The position numbers were made by a program, and so were the translations under genes. The notes below the pieces were generated by a model. The model was not told where the DNA came from. It saw only the letters and a list, made by a program, of their open reading frames with translations, and made no database searches. A stretch of 60,475 nucleotides of DNA from DASUDX01 sp036275365 (GTDB lineage Bacteria > Pseudomonadota > Gammaproteobacteria > Nevskiales > Nevskiaceae), in the NCBI GenBank assembly GCA_036275365.1, contig DASUDX010000044.1, positions 1-60,475 of the forward strand, read 5' to 3'. This document shows positions 35,115 through 43,095 of this stretch, one piece after another. Each line of letters starts with the position of its first letter. Position 1 is the stretch's first letter.

Positions 35115-36485
35115 ATGTCTTCTCGTTCCACCGGCTGCCGCCTGCCGCGGCTCTGGCTGCTCGGCCTGCTGCCGCTGGCCACCCTCGCCGCAGCGGCGGG
35201 CCCGCCCGGGCTCAGCGAGCTGTATGCCGATGCCCTGCGTGACAACCCGGGCTATCGCGCCCGCGCCGCCGAGGCCCGTGGCGTACGGGCGGCGCTGAGC
35301 GCGGCCGAGGGCCGGCTGCGCCCGCAGCTGGCGCTGACCGCAGCGAGTGAGCAGGTCGACGAGCGCATCGAGGGCACCTTCTACGGGGTGGTCGAGGTCG
35401 ACAACCGCGACCGCTTCGATGCCCACCGCTTCGGCGCCACCCTGAGCCAGGCGCTGTTCCGTCCCGAGCTTGGCATCGAGGCCGATCAGGCGCGGCTGCG
35501 CGCCGAGCAGGCGGCGCTGTCGCTGCGCGAGGCCGAGGATGCCCTGCTCACCGGGCTCACCGCCGCCTACTTCGCCACCCTGGCCGCGGCCGACGACCGC
35601 CTGCTGACCCAGGCCGAGCTCGCCGCGGTGGCGCGCCAGCGCGAGCAGATCGAAGGCCGCTACGCCGCAGGCCTTGCCACCGAGGCCGATCTGCAGGGCG
35701 CGCGGGCCCGCGAGGCGCTGGTGGAGGCCGAGGGCCTGCGCACCCGCGCCCAGCTCAACACCCGGCTGGCTGCCCTGCGCCTGGTGGTCGGCCGTCCGGT
35801 GACCCGGCTGCGCCGGCTCGGTGCCGCGCTGCCCCTGCGGGCGCCCGACCCGCCCCGGCTGGAGGCCTGGGTGGCGCGTGCGCGCAGCCAGAATCCGGCG
35901 GTGCAGCTGCGCCGCCTTGGCCTGCGCCTGTCCGACCAGGAGCGCGACAAGGCCAGCCAGCGGCGGCTGCCGCGGCTGGATCTGGTCGGCCGCGGGCTGC
36001 TGCTGGATTCCGGTGGCGGGCTCTCCGGCGAGCGCCGCGAAACCGAGGGCCGCATCGGGCTGCAGCTGCAGCTGCCGCTCTACACCGGCGGCCAGCTCGA
36101 GGCCGGGATCGAGGCGGCCGAGGCGGGCCGGGAGGCCGCCGCCGCCCTGCTCGCCGAGGCCGAGGCCGATGCCGAGCGCGATGCCCAGGTCGCCTTTCTC
36201 GATCTGGAGGTGGGCCGCGCCCGCCTGCCGGCCCTGCAGGTGGCGGTGGAGGCGGCGCGCGCGGCGGAAAGCGCGGTGCGCGGCGGCTTCGAGGCCGGCA
36301 CCCGCACCAGTGCCGAGGTGCTGGAGGCGGTGGAGACCCGCTTCGCCGCCGAACGCGATCTGGCCGGCGCCCGCTACCGGCTGTTGCTCGACACCCTTGC
36401 GCTCAAGCGCGCCGCCGGCGAGCTGCTGGTGGCCGATCTGCGGGCGCTCGAGGGTCTGCTCGCCGAGGAGGCGGTGCTGCCCTGA
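35115..36485 (+). CDS. TolC-family outer-membrane export channel
   Basis: 456-aa TolC-like protein with signal peptide (LWLLGLLPLATLAAAAG), two OEP repeats, and typical segments YADALRDNPGYRARAAEARG, LSQALFRPE, YFATLAA, LPLYTGGQLEAGI and the C-terminal RYRLLLDTLALKRAAGEL. It is the first gene of the five-gene 35.1-43.1 kb cluster and would be the outer-membrane exit for the HlyD-type adaptor encoded next. It is not closely like the czcC product in this window. Its stop overlaps the candidate CTG start of the adaptor gene. Confidence 0.85.
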   Translation: MSSRSTGCRLPRLWLLGLLPLATLAAAAGPPGLSELYADALRDNPGYRARAAEARGVRAALSAAEGRLRPQLALTAASEQVDERIEGTFYGVVEVDNRDRFDAHRFGATLSQALFRPELGIEADQARLRAEQAALSLREAEDALLTGLTAAYFATLAAADDRLLTQAELAAVARQREQIEGRYAAGLATEADLQGARAREALVEAEGLRTRAQLNTRLAALRLVVGRPVTRLRRLGAALPLRAPDPPRLEAWVARARSQNPAVQLRRLGLRLSDQERDKASQRRLPRLDLVGRGLLLDSGGGLSGERRETEGRIGLQLQLPLYTGGQLEAGIEAAEAGREAAAALLAEAEADAERDAQVAFLDLEVGRARLPALQVAVEAARAAESAVRGGFEAGTRTSAEVLEAVETRFAAERDLAGARYRLLLDTLALKRAAGELLVADLRALEGLLAEEAVLP

Positions 36486-38809
36486 GCCTCGAGGCGGCCG
36501 CGGCGTTCACCGGACCCTGCTGGCACTGGCGCGGCGAGCGGCTGGGCGCCGTGGCCGGGGGCTGGCAGGTGCGCGACCCGCGTGGCCGCCTCTGGACGCT
36601 GACCGAGGCGGGCCTGGCGCTGGCCGAGGCCTGCGATGGCCAAACCCCGGTGGAGGCGCTGTTGCGCCGCGGCCGCGAGCGGTTCGGGGCGGCGTTCGAT
36701 GACGAGGCGCTGCGGCGGTTCGCGGCAGCCCTGGGCGAGCGCGGTCTGCTGGCCCCGGGGGCACGGCAGCCGTTGCCGGCGCCGGCCCGCCACGATCGCG
36801 CCGCCGTGCGCGCCAATGATCCCGCCGCGCCGGGCCTGCCCGATCCGCTGGCAGCCCTGCCGCCGAGCAGCGTGCCGGGTTCGCGGGCCGCGCCCGGGCT
36901 GCCCGAGCAGGGGCGGCTGGCCGCGCGGCGGCCGCTGGCGCCGCGCCTGCACGCCGCGTTACTGGCGCTGGGCCGGCCGCTGGCGGGGCTGGCCGAGGAT
37001 CGCCGCTCGATCCTGCTGACCGTCGCCGCCCTGGCGGTGCTGGCGGTCGCCCTGGTCACCCACCGGCTGGAGGCGGCGCGCTTCTTCGGTGGCGCCTTCG
37101 GCGGCTGGCAGGCGCTGCCGCATCTGCTGGTCTCGCTGCTGCTGGTGAATGCGGTGGCGGTGGCGAGCCGGGCGGCGGCGGTGGAGCGATACACCCCGGA
37201 GGCGGCCCGGCTGGGCTGGCGGCCGGGGCCGCTCGGTCTGCCGCGGCTGGAGGTCGATCCCGACCAGGGCCTGCTGGCCACCCGCGCGGTGCGCCTGCGT
37301 CTGGCGGCTGCCGCGCCGCTGGCCCTGGCGGCGCTGATCAGCGCGGCCCTGCTGCTGTGGTTTGTCCTCGCGCCGACCCTGCCGGTACCGGCGCACCAGG
37401 CGCTGTCGCTGGCGCTGACCGCGAGCATCGCCCTGGTGCTGCGGCTGAATCCGCTGGCCCAGGCCGATGGCTACCAGCTCCTGGCCCAGGCCCTGGATCA
37501 GCCGGATCTGCACCAGCAGGCGCGCCTCGCCCTGCGGGGTCAGCGGCGCCCCTGGCAGCAGCAGGTGCGGCCGCTGTCACGGCGGCTGCAGCTGGGCTAC
37601 GGCGCGCTGGCGCTGCTGTTCTGGCTGGCGGTGCTGCTGCTGGCGCTGCTGTTCGGCGGCGAGTGGCTGCTGCGCCGCTTCGACGGTCTGGGATTCCTGT
37701 TGCTGATGGTGGGAGGAGGGGTACTCATGCTGCGCATCTTCCGGCCTTCGGGCCCTGCCGGCGCCTCGCTGGGGGTGCCCACCCCGCCACGACGCTGGAC
37801 CCCGCGGCAGCGCGGCGTGGCCCTTGGCGCCCTGGTGCTGCTCTTGCTGCCCTATCACGAGGAGCCCAGCGGCAGCTTCGAAGTGCTGCCCGGCGAGCGA
37901 GCCGAGGTCAGCGCCCTGGTCGCCGGCGAGGTCCGCGAGGTGCCGGTGAGCGAGGGCGATGTGGTGGTGGCCGGTCAGGTGCTGGCACGCATCGACCCGG
38001 TCGCCGCCGAGGCGGAGCTGGCGGCGGCCGAGGCCGGCCTCGCGCGGCTGGAGGCGGATCTGGCCCTGGCCCGCCGCGGCGCCCGCGAGGAGGAGGTGGA
38101 GGTGGCGCGGCAGAAGCTGCTCACCGCGACCACCGCTGCCGAGATCGCCCGCGCCCAGGCCCAGCGCATGGCGGCGGCGTTCCGCCGCAAGTCGGTGACC
38201 GCCCAGGACGAGGAGCGCGCGCGCGGCGCCGCCGAACTGGCCGAGCAGCAGCGGCTGGAGGCGCAGCGCGGGCTCGATCTGGTCGCCTCGCCGGTGACCA
38301 TCGAGCGCATCGCCGCGCTGGAGGCCGGGGTGCGCGAGGCCCAGGCCCGGCTGGTGCAGGCGCGCCGTGCGCGCGCCGATACCGAGATCAAGGCGCCGAT
38401 CGCCGGCCGGGTGGTCTCGCAGCGCCTGCGCGAGGCGCGCGGGCAGTTCCTGCAGCGCGGCGAGACCCTGGCGGTGATCGAGGACCGCAGCCGGGTGCTG
38501 GCCGAGGTGCGCATCCCCGAGGCGGCGCTGGCGCGGATTCGTCTCGATGGCCCGGCCAGCGCCAAGCCCTGGGCCTATCCCGGGCGCGAGTTCGAGGGCC
38601 GGGTGCTGGCCATCGCCCCCTCGGTGGAGGAGGGACGCTACAGCCGGGTGGTGCGGGTGCAGGTGGAGCTGCGTGATCCCGAGGGTCTGCTCAAGTCCGG
38701 CATGAGCGGCAACGCCAAGGTGGAGGGCGGCTGGAGCCTGACCGGGCTGGTGTTCACCCGCGCCCTGATGCGCTTCCTGCTGGTGGAGCTGTGGTCCTGG
38801 ATTCCGTGA
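36482..38809 (+). CDS. PqqD-like / inactive M50-like / HlyD fusion adaptor
   Basis: 775-aa inner-membrane protein combining three modules. About 1-95: PqqD-like winged region (CWHWRGERL, WQVRDPRGRLWTL). About 160-440: M50 (site-2 protease)-like membrane domain with several TM helices and NPLAQADGY, but the expected HExxH helix reads VNAVAVASR, so no zinc site. About 455-775: HlyD adaptor (VAGEVREVPVSEGD, two coiled coils, IKAPIAGRV) ending FLLVELWSWIP, typical of this fusion family. Start: the PqqD-like part lies before the first GTG (36551), whereas CTG 36482 overlaps the tolC stop and follows GAGGAGG; a 752-aa GTG form is the alternative. Confidence 0.75.
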   Translation: MSLEAAAAFTGPCWHWRGERLGAVAGGWQVRDPRGRLWTLTEAGLALAEACDGQTPVEALLRRGRERFGAAFDDEALRRFAAALGERGLLAPGARQPLPAPARHDRAAVRANDPAAPGLPDPLAALPPSSVPGSRAAPGLPEQGRLAARRPLAPRLHAALLALGRPLAGLAEDRRSILLTVAALAVLAVALVTHRLEAARFFGGAFGGWQALPHLLVSLLLVNAVAVASRAAAVERYTPEAARLGWRPGPLGLPRLEVDPDQGLLATRAVRLRLAAAAPLALAALISAALLLWFVLAPTLPVPAHQALSLALTASIALVLRLNPLAQADGYQLLAQALDQPDLHQQARLALRGQRRPWQQQVRPLSRRLQLGYGALALLFWLAVLLLALLFGGEWLLRRFDGLGFLLLMVGGGVLMLRIFRPSGPAGASLGVPTPPRRWTPRQRGVALGALVLLLLPYHEEPSGSFEVLPGERAEVSALVAGEVREVPVSEGDVVVAGQVLARIDPVAAEAELAAAEAGLARLEADLALARRGAREEEVEVARQKLLTATTAAEIARAQAQRMAAAFRRKSVTAQDEERARGAAELAEQQRLEAQRGLDLVASPVTIERIAALEAGVREAQARLVQARRARADTEIKAPIAGRVVSQRLREARGQFLQRGETLAVIEDRSRVLAEVRIPEAALARIRLDGPASAKPWAYPGREFEGRVLAIAPSVEEGRYSRVVRVQVELRDPEGLLKSGMSGNAKVEGGWSLTGLVFTRALMRFLLVELWSWIP

Positions 38810-40260
38810 GCACCGCGGGGCCGGGCCTGCAGGCCGCGGACTTCACCCTCACCGCGCCGAGCGGCTTCGGCGATGGCTGGAACCAGTACGCCCATTCCAT
38901 GGCCTGGTTCCGCGGCCGGCTCTATGTGGGCACCGCCCGCGGCAATCTCGCCGCGCTGCGCCTGAACCAGCCGGTGCCACGGCTGCGGCCCTGGCCGGTG
39001 GAGTGTCCGGAGCGGCTGGACCAGATCGACCGTCGCGCCCAGATCTGGGCCTACAGCCCGGACAGCGGACGCTGGCGCTGCGTCTACCGCGCGCCGCTGA
39101 TGCCGGCCCGCGATGGTCAGGGCGAGGTGCCGCACTTCCTCAGCTATCGCGGCATGTCGGTGTTCCAGGGCGCCAGCGATGCGGCGCCCTGTCTGTATGT
39201 CTCCACCTGGTCGCCGATGCGGGTGGGTCCGGCCGAGCTGCTGCGCTCGGAGGATGGCGAGCATTTCGAGATCGTGCCGCGCCCGGGCTGGAGCGAGGCG
39301 GTGCGCAGCTTCCGCTCGCTGTGCGCCTTCGAGGGCCGGGTGCACACCAGCCCGATCTCCTCGGGCACGGTGCCCGGTCAGGTCAGCGACAGCCTCGGCT
39401 CCGATCCCACCATCTATGTCAGCGCCGATCCGCGCCGCGGCGGCTGGCGTCCCGCCAACGAGCCGGGCTTCGGCAACCCGCGCAATCTCACCGTGTTCGA
39501 GCTCGAGCCCTTCGCCGGCCAGCTCTACGCCGGTCTGGTCAACCCGGACGGTGGCGAGCTCTGGCGCACCCGTGGCGGCACGCCGCCCTATCGCTGGGAG
39601 CCGGTGATCCGCGGCGGTGCCGGGCGCGGTGCGCTCAACGAGGCGGTGGGTGCGCTCTGCGAGTTCCAGGGGGCGCTGTATGTGGGCTTCGGCATTCTCA
39701 ATGGCGGCTACCACCGGGCGCTGAAGATCGGCCCCGCCGCTGCCGAGCTGATCCGGGTCTGGCCGGATGGCAGCTGGGATCTGGTGATGGGCGATCCGCG
39801 CGTGACCGAGCAGGGTCTGAAGGTGCCGCTGTCCGGGCTTGCCGCCGGCTTCGACAATCTGTTCAACGGCTATGTCTGGCGCATGGTGGTGCACCAGGGC
39901 TGGCTCTATGCCGGCACCTTCAACTGGACCAATCTGCTGCCCTATCTGCCGCTGGCGGCCTGGCCGGCGGATGTGCGCGCCCTGCTGGCGCGCTGGGGCG
40001 AGGACGCGCTGCTGGAGCGCTTCGGCGGCTTCGAGCTGTGGCGCAGCGCCGACGGGGTGCACTGGGAACCGGTGACCCGCAACGGTTTCGACAACCCCTA
40101 TGCCTGGGGCATCCGCACCCTCAGCTCCACCGCGCAGGGGCTGTTCGTCGGCACCGTCAGCCCGCTCGGCCCGCGGGTGGCGGTGGAGCGCAGCGGGGCC
40201 TGGACCTATGTGGACAACCCGCGCGCCGGCTGCGAGGTCTGGCGGGGGCAGGGCGGATGA
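38806..40260 (+). CDS. Beta-propeller-like protein of unknown function
   Basis: 484 aa with recurring units of the type LYVGTARG, LYVSTWSP, QLYAGLVN, ALYVGFGI, WLYAGTFN and LFVGTVSP, each before a LWR/W-containing strand, which suggests a six- or seven-bladed propeller similar to BNR/kelch proteins. No signal peptide or TM segment. The GTG at 38806 overlaps the adaptor stop (GTGA); GTG 38791 is an alternative. The next gene overlaps by 4 nt. It could be the exported cargo or a partner of the modification enzymes; sequence shows no catalytic residues. Confidence 0.65.
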   Translation: MSTAGPGLQAADFTLTAPSGFGDGWNQYAHSMAWFRGRLYVGTARGNLAALRLNQPVPRLRPWPVECPERLDQIDRRAQIWAYSPDSGRWRCVYRAPLMPARDGQGEVPHFLSYRGMSVFQGASDAAPCLYVSTWSPMRVGPAELLRSEDGEHFEIVPRPGWSEAVRSFRSLCAFEGRVHTSPISSGTVPGQVSDSLGSDPTIYVSADPRRGGWRPANEPGFGNPRNLTVFELEPFAGQLYAGLVNPDGGELWRTRGGTPPYRWEPVIRGGAGRGALNEAVGALCEFQGALYVGFGILNGGYHRALKIGPAAAELIRVWPDGSWDLVMGDPRVTEQGLKVPLSGLAAGFDNLFNGYVWRMVVHQGWLYAGTFNWTNLLPYLPLAAWPADVRALLARWGEDALLERFGGFELWRSADGVHWEPVTRNGFDNPYAWGIRTLSSTAQGLFVGTVSPLGPRVAVERSGAWTYVDNPRAGCEVWRGQGG

Positions 40261-41162
40261 GCCCGGCGCCGCTGCTGATCCTCGCACCGCCCTGCTCGGG
40301 TGCCGAGGTCTGGGCGGCGCGCCTGCACGCCGCCGGTGCCTATGCGCTGCCGACCCTGCACCGCTTTCTGGCCGACCGTCTGGACGATTGGCGGGCGCTG
40401 CTGGCGCTGAGCCAGCAGCCGCTGGATCACGCCCTGCTGCGGGTGCTGGCCGAGGTCTTCGAGGGCGGACAGGACGAGGCCGCGCTGGCCCGGGCGCGGG
40501 CCCGGCTGGCGGCGCGCCCGGGCCGCGAGGGGGCCGAGCCGCTGCTGCGGGATCTGGCCGCCGGGGTGGCGCCGCGCCGGCTGGTGCTGGTGGAGGTCGA
40601 CGCCCCCTCGCGCCCGGCCGATCTGCGGCGGCTGGCCGAGGCACTGCCGGCGGCGACGGTGCTGCAGCTGCTGCGCCATCCCTGGACCCAGGGGCGGCTG
40701 CAGCACCATCTGCTGGCCGATCGGCTGTTCATCCCGGCCGATGTGAAGGATCACGCGGTGGAACCGCCGCGGCTGGACCCCCAGCTCGGCTGGTGGCGCG
40801 CCCACCACAACCTCGACCAGCGGCTGCGCCCGCACTGGCCGGCCGCGCGCTGGTGGGTGGTCGACGAAGCCGCCGGGGAGGCGGCGCTGGATGCCCTGGC
40901 CGCCCGCCTGGGCCTTGCCACCCCGCTGCCGGCCGCGGCGGCGGCCTGGCCGGCCTGGCCCTTCGCCGGCTGGGGGCCGCGCAGTGCGCCCTATGGCGGG
41001 GAGGAGGAGCCACGCAGCCCCGACCCGGTGCTGGCGCGGCTGCGCGCCGAGCCGCCGGCACCGTTTGATCAGCCGCTGCCCTGGCGCGCCGATGGCCGCG
41101 CCTTCGCCCCGGAGGTGGTCGCGCTCTACCGTCGGCTGGAGGCGGCGGCGCGGGCACAATAG
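40257..41162 (+). CDS. Sulfotransferase-fold protein with degenerate P-loop
   Basis: 301 aa. The N-terminal LLILAPPCSGAEVWAARLHA sits where sulfotransferase-like proteins have a phosphosulfate-binding P-loop (LAPPRSFTS-like), followed by LPTLHRFLADRLDDW; later VLQLLRHPWTQGRL parallels the 3'-phosphate-binding RHP segment and DRLFIPADVKDH the substrate region. The Arg/Ser/Thr residues expected in the P-loop are replaced, so catalytic activity is doubtful. Same operon, ATGA overlap upstream. The assignment is by pattern only. Confidence 0.5.
   Translation: MSPAPLLILAPPCSGAEVWAARLHAAGAYALPTLHRFLADRLDDWRALLALSQQPLDHALLRVLAEVFEGGQDEAALARARARLAARPGREGAEPLLRDLAAGVAPRRLVLVEVDAPSRPADLRRLAEALPAATVLQLLRHPWTQGRLQHHLLADRLFIPADVKDHAVEPPRLDPQLGWWRAHHNLDQRLRPHWPAARWWVVDEAAGEAALDALAARLGLATPLPAAAAAWPAWPFAGWGPRSAPYGGEEEPRSPDPVLARLRAEPPAPFDQPLPWRADGRAFAPEVVALYRRLEAAARAQ
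41155..41160 (+). promoter_or_regulatory. -10-like CACAAT at the end of the upstream gene, before the radical SAM gene
   Basis: CACAAT overlaps the stop of the sulfotransferase-like gene and ends 6 nt before the ATG at 41167, with no Shine-Dalgarno between. The spacing resembles that before cysM, so the radical SAM gene may also be transcribed alone as a leaderless mRNA. No -35 is evident. Confidence 0.35.
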
Positions 41163-41166
41163 GCGC

Positions 41167-43095
41167 ATGGCCGCACCGCTTCCGGCGCCGCGCTTTCTCG
41201 CGCTGATCCCGCCGATGACCCAACTCAACACGCCGTATCCCGCCACGGCGTACCTGACCGGTTTTCTGCGCGGGCGCGGCTTTGCCGCCTTCCAGGCCGA
41301 TCTCGCCCTGGAACTGGTGCTGGAGCTGTTCAGTGCCGAGGGGCTGGCCGCCCTGGAAGCCGCCGCGCAGGCCCAGGAGCCGCGCCGGCGCAGCGATCGC
41401 GCCAGCGCCTTCCTGATCGATCTGCCGCGTCATCAGGCGGTGCTGCCGGTGACCCTGGCCTTTCTGCAGGGACAGGATCCGACGGTGGCGCATCGGATCG
41501 CCTCGCGCCGCTTCCTGCCCGAGGGGCCGCGCTTTGCCAGCCTCGCCGCCCATGCCGAGGTGTCGAACGACGAGGACGATCCGCTGGCCTGGGCTTTCGG
41601 CGCCCTGGGTCTGCACGACCGCGCCCGCCATCTGGCCACGCTCTATCTCAACGACCTCGCCGATACCGTGCGCGAGCTGCTCGATCCGCGCTTCGAGTTC
41701 GTGCGCTATGCCGAGCGGCTGGCGATGTCCCAGCCGAGCTTCGAGCCGCTGGCCGCGGCGCTGGCCGCCGCGCCCACCGAGGTCGATCGCCGCCTGGCGC
41801 GGCTGGCGGTGGCGGCCTGTGCCCGCCACCAGCCGGACTGGGTGCTGCTCTCGGTGCCGTTTCCCGGTGCGGTGTACGGCGCCTTCCGCATCGCCCAGGC
41901 GATCCGGACGGCCTTCCCGCAGATCCGCCTGATGCTGGGTGGCGGCTATGTGAACACCGAGCTGCGCGATCTCGCCGAGCCGCGGGTGTTCGATTATGTC
42001 GATCTGGTCAGCCTCGATGCCGGCGAGGCACCGTTGCTGGCGCTCGTCGAGCACCACCAGGGCCGTCGACCGCGCGAGCAGCTGCTGCGCTGCTTCTACC
42101 GCGACGAGCAGGGCCAGGTCCGCCGCTCCAGCGGAGGCGGTCTGGAGGTGGGCTTCAACGAGGTGGGCACGCCGACCTGGGACGGGCTGCCGATCGGGCG
42201 CTATCTGTCCCTGCTCGATCTGCTCAACCCCATGCACCGGCTGTGGTCGGACGGGCGCTGGAACAAGCTCACCGTGGCCCATGGCTGCTACTGGAAGCAG
42301 TGCAGCTTCTGCGATGTGGGGCTCGACTATATCGGCCGCTACGAGGCGGCCTCGGCACGGGTGCTGGTCGACCGCATCGAGGCGATCATCGCCGAGACCG
42401 GGCAGACCGGCTTCCACTTCGTCGACGAGGCCGCCCCGCCCAAGGCGCTCAAGGCCCTGGCCGAGGAGCTGATCCGGCGCCGGCTGGCGATCACCTGGTG
42501 GGGCAACATCCGCTTCGAGAAGTCCTTCACCCCGGCGCTCTGCGAGCGGCTTGCCGAGAGCGGCTGCATCGCCGTCTCCGGCGGGCTGGAAGTGGCCTCG
42601 GACCGCCTGCTGCGGCGGATGAAAAAAGGCGTGACCGTGGCCCAGGTGGCAAGGGTGACGCGCGCCTTCAGCGAGGCCGGCATCCTCGTCCACGCCTATC
42701 TGATGTACGGCTTCCCCACCCAGACCGTGCAGGAGACGGTCGACTCGCTGGAATATGTGCGCCAGCTGTTCGAGGCCGGCTGCCTGCAGTCCGGCTACTT
42801 CCACCGCTTCGCCTGCACGGTGCACTCGCCGGTGGGTCTGAATCCGGCCGAGTACGGCGTCACCCTGCGGCCCGAGCCCTTCGCCGGTTTCGGCCGCAAC
42901 GATGTGCCCTTCGACGACGGCACCGGCATCGACCACGCCCCGCTGGGCGAGGCGCTCAACCGCGCGCTCTACAACTATCTGCACGGCCTCGGGCTGGAGC
43001 GGCCGGCGCACCGCTGGTTCCCGGGCCGGGTGCCGCGCAGCCGGGTGCCGGCGGATTTCGTCAGCCGCGCGCTGGCGGGCTCAGAGCCGGCGTAG
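41167..43095 (+). CDS. B12-binding-type radical SAM protein
   Basis: 642 aa. N-terminal part: FLALIPPMTQLNTPYPATAYL and, at about 220-320, a Rossmann-like cobalamin-binding region (WVLLSVPFPGAVYGAFRIA, LMLGGGYVNTEL, LVSLDAGEAPLL) without a visible DxHxxG. The radical SAM core begins near 370 with AHGCYWKQCSFCDVGLDYIG: Cys374, Cys379, Cys382, spacing CX4CX2C rather than CX3CX2C. Then FHFVDEAAPP, WWGNIRFEK, SGGLEVASDRLLRRMKKG and YLMYGFPTQT are typical strands. The reaction is unknown; methyl or carbon-carbon chemistry is common in the superfamily. Its 3' end overlaps convergent rlmA by 15 nt. Confidence 0.8.
   Translation: MAAPLPAPRFLALIPPMTQLNTPYPATAYLTGFLRGRGFAAFQADLALELVLELFSAEGLAALEAAAQAQEPRRRSDRASAFLIDLPRHQAVLPVTLAFLQGQDPTVAHRIASRRFLPEGPRFASLAAHAEVSNDEDDPLAWAFGALGLHDRARHLATLYLNDLADTVRELLDPRFEFVRYAERLAMSQPSFEPLAAALAAAPTEVDRRLARLAVAACARHQPDWVLLSVPFPGAVYGAFRIAQAIRTAFPQIRLMLGGGYVNTELRDLAEPRVFDYVDLVSLDAGEAPLLALVEHHQGRRPREQLLRCFYRDEQGQVRRSSGGGLEVGFNEVGTPTWDGLPIGRYLSLLDLLNPMHRLWSDGRWNKLTVAHGCYWKQCSFCDVGLDYIGRYEAASARVLVDRIEAIIAETGQTGFHFVDEAAPPKALKALAEELIRRRLAITWWGNIRFEKSFTPALCERLAESGCIAVSGGLEVASDRLLRRMKKGVTVAQVARVTRAFSEAGILVHAYLMYGFPTQTVQETVDSLEYVRQLFEAGCLQSGYFHRFACTVHSPVGLNPAEYGVTLRPEPFAGFGRNDVPFDDGTGIDHAPLGEALNRALYNYLHGLGLERPAHRWFPGRVPRSRVPADFVSRALAGSEPA

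Noticed and set aside
42620..42630. A6 slippery run in the radical SAM gene
   Set aside because: The frame stays open and conserved on both sides, with no alternative product in view.
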